NCBI GenBank assembly: GCA_019454045.1
Contig: SKCR01031818.1
Location: forward strand, 1-64,000
Direction of reading: 5' to 3'
Length of the DNA stretch: 64,000 nucleotides
Origin: Zanthoxylum bungeanum
Lineage: Eukaryota; Streptophyta; Magnoliopsida; Sapindales; Rutaceae
The position numbers and the translations under genes were made by a program. How positions within the stretch are numbered: the stretch's first letter is position 1; each line of letters opens with the position of its first letter. Below are positions 58,498 through 64,000 of this stretch, in pieces. The notes under the pieces are model-generated. The model had not been told where the DNA came from. It searched no databases and saw only the letters and a list, made by a program, of their open reading frames with translations.

Positions 58498-59900
58498 TAG
58501 AGAGTGCAAGAGAAAGTGATGTTTTTGTAAAGAGTTTAAACACTTGTACAGTCTATTCTTGTAGTAATATATTCGATTTTTCCTCACAAACACTCTTTAG
58601 TAATCAGATAATCACAACAAGTGGTATCAGTAGCTTTGGTTATACATTGGGGGTCGTAAAGTCGAAGAACGGAACTCGGTTCGGAAAATTCGGGTTTTGA
58701 GAAAGTTGTCAAAAATCAATTTTGAGCATACCAATGTTGTTAATTCTGTTAAAGTCTATGTTGTCTTCTAAATTTATAATGAAAAACTTAGAAGAAACAA
58801 GTGTAATTCTCGAAATTAAATTACTGGGTCAGAAAAAATATGAATCTAACAATAAATTTGTATGTACTCCTTATGACTCTAGTGTAAAGTTGTTCAAGAA
58901 CATTGGTGACAGTGTTAGACAATCTGAATATGCGAACAACATTGGTAGCTGGCGTTATGCTTATGATTACACTAGAACTAACATTGCATATGTCGTAGGA
59001 TTACTATGTAGATTTATTAGTAGACCCGGTGTGAGCATTGACATGCTACTACGAGGGTTATAAGGTACCTGAAAAGGATTATGAACCTAGAATTACATTA
59101 TCGATGGTTTTCTGATTCCAAGACTACCAGCGGATATATTTCATGTAGTCTGAGCTGATAGCACTAGCATCAACTAGTGAAGAAGTAACTTAATTATGAA
59201 GCTTGCTATTAGATACTCCTTTATGGGAGATATCGATACCAGTTGTCTTGATCAATTGTGATAGTACCGCGGCTATTGTAAATATTCAGCACTGTTATTA
59301 TGACAGTAAGAAAATGCAAATATTCAGTATAGTTAGAGAATACATCTCTTATGGAGCTGTAAGAATGGATCATGCTTAGACTGATGATAATTTAGCTGAT
59401 CCTTTGATGAAAGGACTATCAAGAGAGAAGATATTCAATACCTAGAAAAGAATGAGACTATTTTCATTAGACAGTCACTAGTGATGGTAACCCGACCTAA
59501 TAGACTGGAGATCCCGGGAAATAGGTTCAATGGGTAATAATAAGTCATGAAGTGATGATGAATCATACTATTATTTTATTTGTGAGTTCCATTCCAAGAG
59601 CATGATATCCTGAAGCGATGTAATAATTAGTTATATTTAACTCTTAATGTGTTTTATACTCTATGTAGAGTGAGTATCTAGTTACAAGAGTACTCTTGAT
59701 AGATACATCTATGTGAATGTAGAAGTGAGGCCGCTTCTTATGAAAATTTGGGCAAAATTTTCTAGAGCATTCACTATACTGGAATATACATGCACGCCCG
59801 TAATGCACAGACTTTTTGACTTCCCCCTGAAAGATTTGTGTGTGATGTTGTCAAAGATAGAGTTCAAAACTACAAGTTACTCTAGTATAAACTGAATCAT
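58498..59900 (+). mobile_element. small degenerate copia remnant I
   Basis: An LTR-like end (CACAACA, about 58613-58619) is followed by a primer-site-like TGGTATCAGTAGC (58622), then directly by an RT C-terminal fragment (58722-59063: LKSMLSSKFIMKNLEE...VILEIKLLG, SEYANNIGSWRYA). RNase H pieces (59060-59460, ending NLADPLMKGLSREK, with stops) and a non-coding tail follow. Gag, protease, integrase and the RT catalytic box are absent, so this is an internally deleted copy. Its 3' end is unclear. Confidence 0.65.
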
Positions 59901-60990
59901 CAACACTATGTAAAGGTTCAAGTCGACAGACACCTTTATTTATATACGACCCTATGTTATATTGCTCGATGAAATTATTTTATTAATTTCATTATTGAAG
60001 CCCGCAATTACACAATATGGCTCATACCAACCTTAATTACTTGGCTATGCTATTCTTCGATCACTATCTCACAATCTCCAGGCGTAGAGCTTGATTCGAG
60101 CATTGTTCTTAAGCTCATGTGCAACTCTATTTCTGCATATTCTTCTTTGTTGGGCTCTTGTGTTTAAAGCACACTTCAGAAATATAGGAGGAGCAATATC
60201 CATTGGTATATCTTACTGGTTCAATATGCTAATCTGAAGAAAATTTTAGTATTCTGATTGTCTAAAATTATTTTGGGGTTAATTGATCTCATCTAAGTGT
60301 TTATGCGAAACACATGAAATTTAGCCTTTCTGCTGCTTGTGGAGCTTAATTGCATGCTTGATGCTCAAATTTGGCTTTGTTGCATGTTTTGATTGACTTG
60401 TGGCTCCCCTTTTGTATATATTCTTAATCTTGTTCTCTTTGTTCCTTGTGAAAGAAGAAGATAATTGAGGGTTTTACTTTAAATTAGAAAACAGAAATAT
60501 GTAATTCATGATTATGCTTGTTAAATGGAGTCGCATCCAGAATCCCATCTTAGAGTTCCTGCGATTGTGAGTGCTTTTGAAAAGATGGAGCTCACGTCAG
60601 AAGAAAATTTGATATGGATGATGTTCCCGAGCAAATATTTTGGGTGTAATACACCAATCGATTTTGTGCCAAATCGATTGAGACAGAGTTTTCTGGGCTT
60701 GTTTTATCTTGGGGACGGCAGGAGTAACATACTGTTAGCACAAATTCTAGGCAGAGCCGCGAAACATCTTAAAAGGAGTGACTTAGTCCGCGACTCAACC
60801 CGACTTCAATTTCTGTATTCGTGGTGAACTGTAATATTATTTTTATTTCTCATATTATTCCAACAGAAGTTGATGAAGGCTATTGCAGAACAGCAGGTTA
60901 GTGTTTCCAATCTGTCTGGCCTACACTTCACGCAATAAGATGTTGCATGTTGTTGGGGAATCATATGTATGCATAAATCAAATAAAGTTC
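59901..60990. other. low-copy DNA; one unassigned ORF
   Basis: An open frame at 60525-60827 (100 codons, plus; MESHPESHLRVPAIVSAFEKM...) is richer in coding-like composition than its surroundings, but I recognise no family or motif in it. It may be part of the pseudogene that follows, or chance. Nothing else is supported here. Confidence 0.4.
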
Positions 60991-61340
60991 AAGCATGGAC
61001 TGCACATAAAGCTCTGGAGGCTATTAAAACTGGAAACATTGTGATTGAAGAGAAAGAGTCGAGAAGATGCTTGAGGAGGATTTCATCATAAAGCTAGTGG
61101 ATGTGGAGAAGCAAATGTACATGGCTGTATCTTCAGATCCTGATATCATGATTCGAACTTCTGGTGAGACCCTCTCCTTCTTTGGCAAATGCTTACTGTA
61201 TTCTCCAGCTACACTGTGGCCAGAAATTGGTTTGTGGCACCCTGGTGTGGGCAAATTTTAAACTTCCAAGGACACCACGTTTATATATAGAGAAGAAGAT
61301 TACTAGTTGTCTGTTCCGAATTCTGTCCGATACTAACCAT
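60991..61340 (+). pseudogene. cis-prenyltransferase (dehydrodolichyl diphosphate synthase) C-terminal fragment
   Basis: This remnant resembles the C-terminal third of plant dehydrodolichyl diphosphate synthase, which builds the long polyprenyl chain of dolichol at the ER. 61010-61066 reads KALEAIKTGNIV-like; 61067-61261 has LVDVEKQMYMAVSSDPDIMIRTSGE with the conserved RTSGE, and then LLYSPATLWPEIGLW. The usual RLSNFLLWQ after RTSGE is mostly deleted. A frameshift follows near 61235, and the expected VWA.NF.R stretch and basic tail (IEKKI) continue in another frame at 61240-61310. The N-terminal catalytic Asp region is not seen. Confidence 0.82.
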
Positions 61341-63211
61341 TTTGCTTTTAACCGTTGAATGAAACTAGAACAATCTTAAACATGGAGAAATCTAAACAAG
61401 ATTATCAGTAGTAAAAAAACAAGTTGTCAATCAACAACACAAGCTTCTTACCTTTCTCCAAAGAGGAAGCAATTTAGATTCAGAAACTGTTGTTCAGTTT
61501 AAAGAATATTTATATTTGCCACAGGGGTCGACCTTTTTTTTTTCTTAATTTTTTTGTTAAGTTTAAAGAATATTTAATTTTCCACTTATCCCACTGTGAT
61601 TTCTTGGTTCATATAGGAAGAGAGAGAACATCTCTTAAAAGAAATTGCCCTTAATTTAATTCAACAAAACCAAACCAACCCAAAGCAAACAAAATCTTTA
61701 CCCACTACTTGAGACTTGTATGAGCTTTAAATTGTAGACATTTTACCCAACAATTTCAATATTTTATCCCCGATTATTTAGGTCATCTCCAACCAAGCCG
61801 CATTTTAGAGCTCCAAAATACATTTGTAAACCGTGTTTTGGTTCGCTACCGCAAATTAGTAGGGATAATTTTGTAATTTTTTAAATAATTTGTAATTATA
61901 AATTTATCATACACAATATTAATTATTCCAATTGTATCATTTTTAATCCCTTATTTGAATCATATTTATGTCAATTGTAACTTAGTTATTATTTAATTAT
62001 TTTATAATTTATACATGTATTAATTTAATTATTATGTATATTAACTAATTATTATAAAATAAAATATTAAATTATACTAGATAAAATTCACTAATTTAAA
62101 TAAACTCACATTAAATAAGGGGTGAAATTTAATTGTTGAAAAATGATTAAAAAGTAATAGAAATAGAATATTATAAAGAATATTATTTTTAGTGTAATGG
62201 ACTGAAGATGGAAATAATGTTCACCTTAAAAATTACACCAATTTAATGCAAAACTTACATCAAAATGTAATAATGAGTTTAAGATGAATCTATGGAATTG
62301 AACATTTTAACCCTGAGGAAGGATCTCAATGTTGGCTCTTAAACTATTTTATCATTTATTCTCGAAATTAGAAAACAAGAAGACTAGATTAGATGCTGAT
62401 ACAAGCTAGATGCTCGATTTTTACAACAATATAAGTTAATTAGAATTAACTCAATTCAATACCGTCTCAATTTGGAAAATGGGCAAAGACAAGATATCGT
62501 TGATACACACACTCGAATAATGCTTTACAAAAGTGATTTTTCAACTATGCGTCCTCCATTTTCATCTTCTTCAACCGCCACAAATAACATAATGGCATAT
62601 TCTTATTTCAAACCTGTTGTGACCTGCCAATGTGCTAGTAGCCCCATTGGTAAGTTCGATCCCCTACAGCTGCAGTGGCTCTATAGTTCCGGGGTTGGGA
62701 TTGGAGACAGATTTATCAAAATGGTTACGGTAACTAATTAAAAATCAACATAAGCTTTATTAGATTTTGTGGCACGGGACACTATTACGTTTACATGCCT
62801 CCGCTTCATTTCTTTTTATTTCCCCCATTCAGGTTCAACAGGGGCCGAGAAACTAGTCTCGTCCCATCCCGCCCCGCGGAGAGGGTTAATGCTTAATCCC
62901 GTTTCATCTTCAAATACCAAGCACTAGTTATGTGACACTATTTATTATATAAAAAAAAGTCAGTATAGTAAATTTTCCAAATAATTTATATGACAAATCT
63001 TAATACCGAGTATGTACAAAGACACTCAGGTCTGACAACTCTCTTGAAAGAGAGCCGAGTACACATTAAGTTTTTAGCCTTTACTATGATATATAATTAA
63101 AATTATTCATACCCAATATGGGCTTGAATATCACTCCGGATCTGTTGATCGTTCCCAGCAGTCCGTATCAAGGGCACTGACCAGATAATATTGAACTTTG
63201 ATAGTAACCTA
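61341..63211. other. low-copy intergenic DNA, AT-rich
   Basis: No gene is recognised. 61785-62290 resembles a degraded small DNA transposon: it opens with GGTCATCTCCAACCAAGCC, is very AT-rich, and ends in unclear TIRs. The open frame at 62472-62741 (89 codons) has no family features. A C/G-rich patch at about 62845-62885 (TCGTCCCATCCCGCCCCGCGG) may be another small repeat. 63000-63211 probably includes the DSK2 3' UTR. Confidence 0.45.
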
Positions 63212-63973
63212 CTAACCAGAATTCCCCAAGAGTCGCTCAACTGCAGCATGGACATTTCCAGCAGTTGCAATTAAAGCCCGTATATTTTCCTGCGTATCAA
63301 AGAAACCCATTTCTTGAAGCTGTGACAACTGGGTAGCATATAATTGCTCTGGAGGCACTGAGAAGATGAAAACAAAGTCAATAAAATGGAAACAAAGATT
63401 GAAAAGAGAAAGCCATTTTATGAACAATAATGAGGATGGGATTAGTGACCATCAGATCTGTTGGGAACAGCCAGGCTGCCTGCCCCAAGTCCACCAAACA
63501 TGTTTGTCAACATCTCCAACCCCATGTTAGGTGTTCCTACAAATAAGTTTTAAACTAAGGGTTAAAAAAGCGAGAGAGAGAGAAAGAAATAAAGAAAAGT
63601 CCCCATTGTCAACATAATTATCAAGAAACCAGCATATAGATACTACAGAGGGAATGTCAACGGAATGTAGAAAATAAATAATAGTAGTCAGAAATTCATT
63701 AAAAGGGATCTATGTGATGGCCTCCCTCAAGATAATGATGCACATGTATGCTCAGACAGACTATCCTTATTCTTTTTAATCAAAACCATAACTTCATTGT
63801 ATCTCTATCTATGTGTTCATCTGAACCATGAAACTATGGTATTAGCATGCCATACAGTGTAAATATTTCCAAAATTGTTGTGAGCGCATTATTACAGCTA
63901 AAGAAAAAATAGACAAACACAATACTAATGGTGAATGCAATACCCGTCCCGCCACCAGTCTGGCCAGGTTGCC
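63212..63973 (-). CDS. DSK2: ubiquilin DSK2-like protein, last three exons
   Basis: This is the C-terminal end of a plant DSK2/ubiquilin, a shuttle protein that carries ubiquitinated cargo to the proteasome and, in plants, to autophagy. Exons on the minus strand are 63972-63944 (29 bp, QPGQTGGGT), 63536-63450 (87 bp, [15 protein letters not shown]... ending NRSD) and 63357-63212 (146 bp). The last encodes the UBA domain: [18 protein letters not shown], then [20 protein letters not shown] and the stop. All joints are GT/AG and keep the frame. The UBA has the MGF loop and the family length. The ubiquitin-like N-terminus and STI1 repeats lie beyond the right edge. It is the only low-copy gene here that looks functional. 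Confidence 0.92.
63358..63449 (-). other. DSK2 last intron
   Basis: This 92-bp intron runs on the minus strand from GT at 63449-63448 to AG at 63359-63358. An open reading through it at 63358-63427 is an artefact. Confidence 0.85.
63537..63943 (-). other. DSK2 penultimate intron
   Basis: This 407-bp intron has donor GTATTG (63943-63938) and acceptor TTTGTAG (63543-63537). It contains no other feature. Confidence 0.82.
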
Positions 63974-64000
63974 TGCAAAAGGGAATGAATATTGAGGTAA

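Noticed and set aside
60525..60827. 100-codon ORF near the cis-prenyltransferase remnant
   Set aside because: I see no family features. It is mentioned as unassigned, but not called as a gene.
61785..62290. Possible MITE with the CATCTCCAACC-type end
   Set aside because: Only one end looks familiar; a matching inverted end and a target duplication were not found, so it is noted only as a resemblance.
62472..62741. 89-codon ORF upstream of DSK2
   Set aside because: No motif, AT-rich surroundings and no sign of splicing or a promoter.

Overview
The window looks like a retrotransposon-rich intergenic stretch of a flowering plant nuclear genome, probably a eudicot. The reasons are plant-type Ty1/copia and Ty3/gypsy LTR elements with plant tRNA primer sites, a spliced plant ubiquilin (DSK2) gene at the right edge, and remnants of a plant PP2C and a cis-prenyltransferase. 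About 85-90% is nested LTR retrotransposons. I named them A to I and placed their ends by eye from direct repeats, TG/CA termini, primer-binding sites, polypurine tracts and 5-bp target-site duplications (TSDs).

Layout. 1-10912: copia element A (minus strand), broken by two solo LTRs of one unrelated family (3662-5757, TSD gtgtc; 7685-10191, TSD cataa). 10913-13300: low-copy DNA with a PP2C pseudogene. 13301-21874: 3' part of copia B (minus, same family as A), split by gypsy element C (15537-21480, plus, TSD atctc), a gag-only element with a 3.4 kb tandem-repeat tail. 21875-46956: 3' part of Tat-like gypsy element D (minus). D is split by gypsy element E (22631-30924, minus, TSD tgttc) and copia element F (30969-40756, plus, TSD aacct), and carries pol plus an antisense accessory gene. 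46957-47954: an unassigned, possibly LTR-derived segment. 47955-58497: remnant of an A-family copia H (plus), split by copia G (48088-57787, plus, TSD attcc, sister of F). 58498-59900: small degenerate copia remnant I. 59900-64000: low-copy DNA with a cis-prenyltransferase pseudogene and the last three exons of DSK2 (minus).

The most interesting object is element E. Between two 2.2 kb LTRs it has an intact gag-like ORF and an intact, intronless 217-codon LONELY GUY (LOG)-type cytokinin-activating enzyme ORF, both in the direction of element transcription, and no pol. Each LTR has about nine CACGTG cores, mostly the ABA-response form ACACGTGGC, within about 500 bp upstream of a TATA box that points at the two ORFs. 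This suggests a mobile, possibly stress-responsive cytokinin gene that depends on pol supplied in trans. That is inference: the structure is visible in the sequence, but expression and activity are not.

The nesting gives a partial relative order of insertion: B before C and D; D before E and F; H before G; A before both solo LTRs. C has nearly identical LTRs and is probably among the youngest. Apart from DSK2 and the two E ORFs, nearly every protein-coding stretch is broken by stops or frameshifts.
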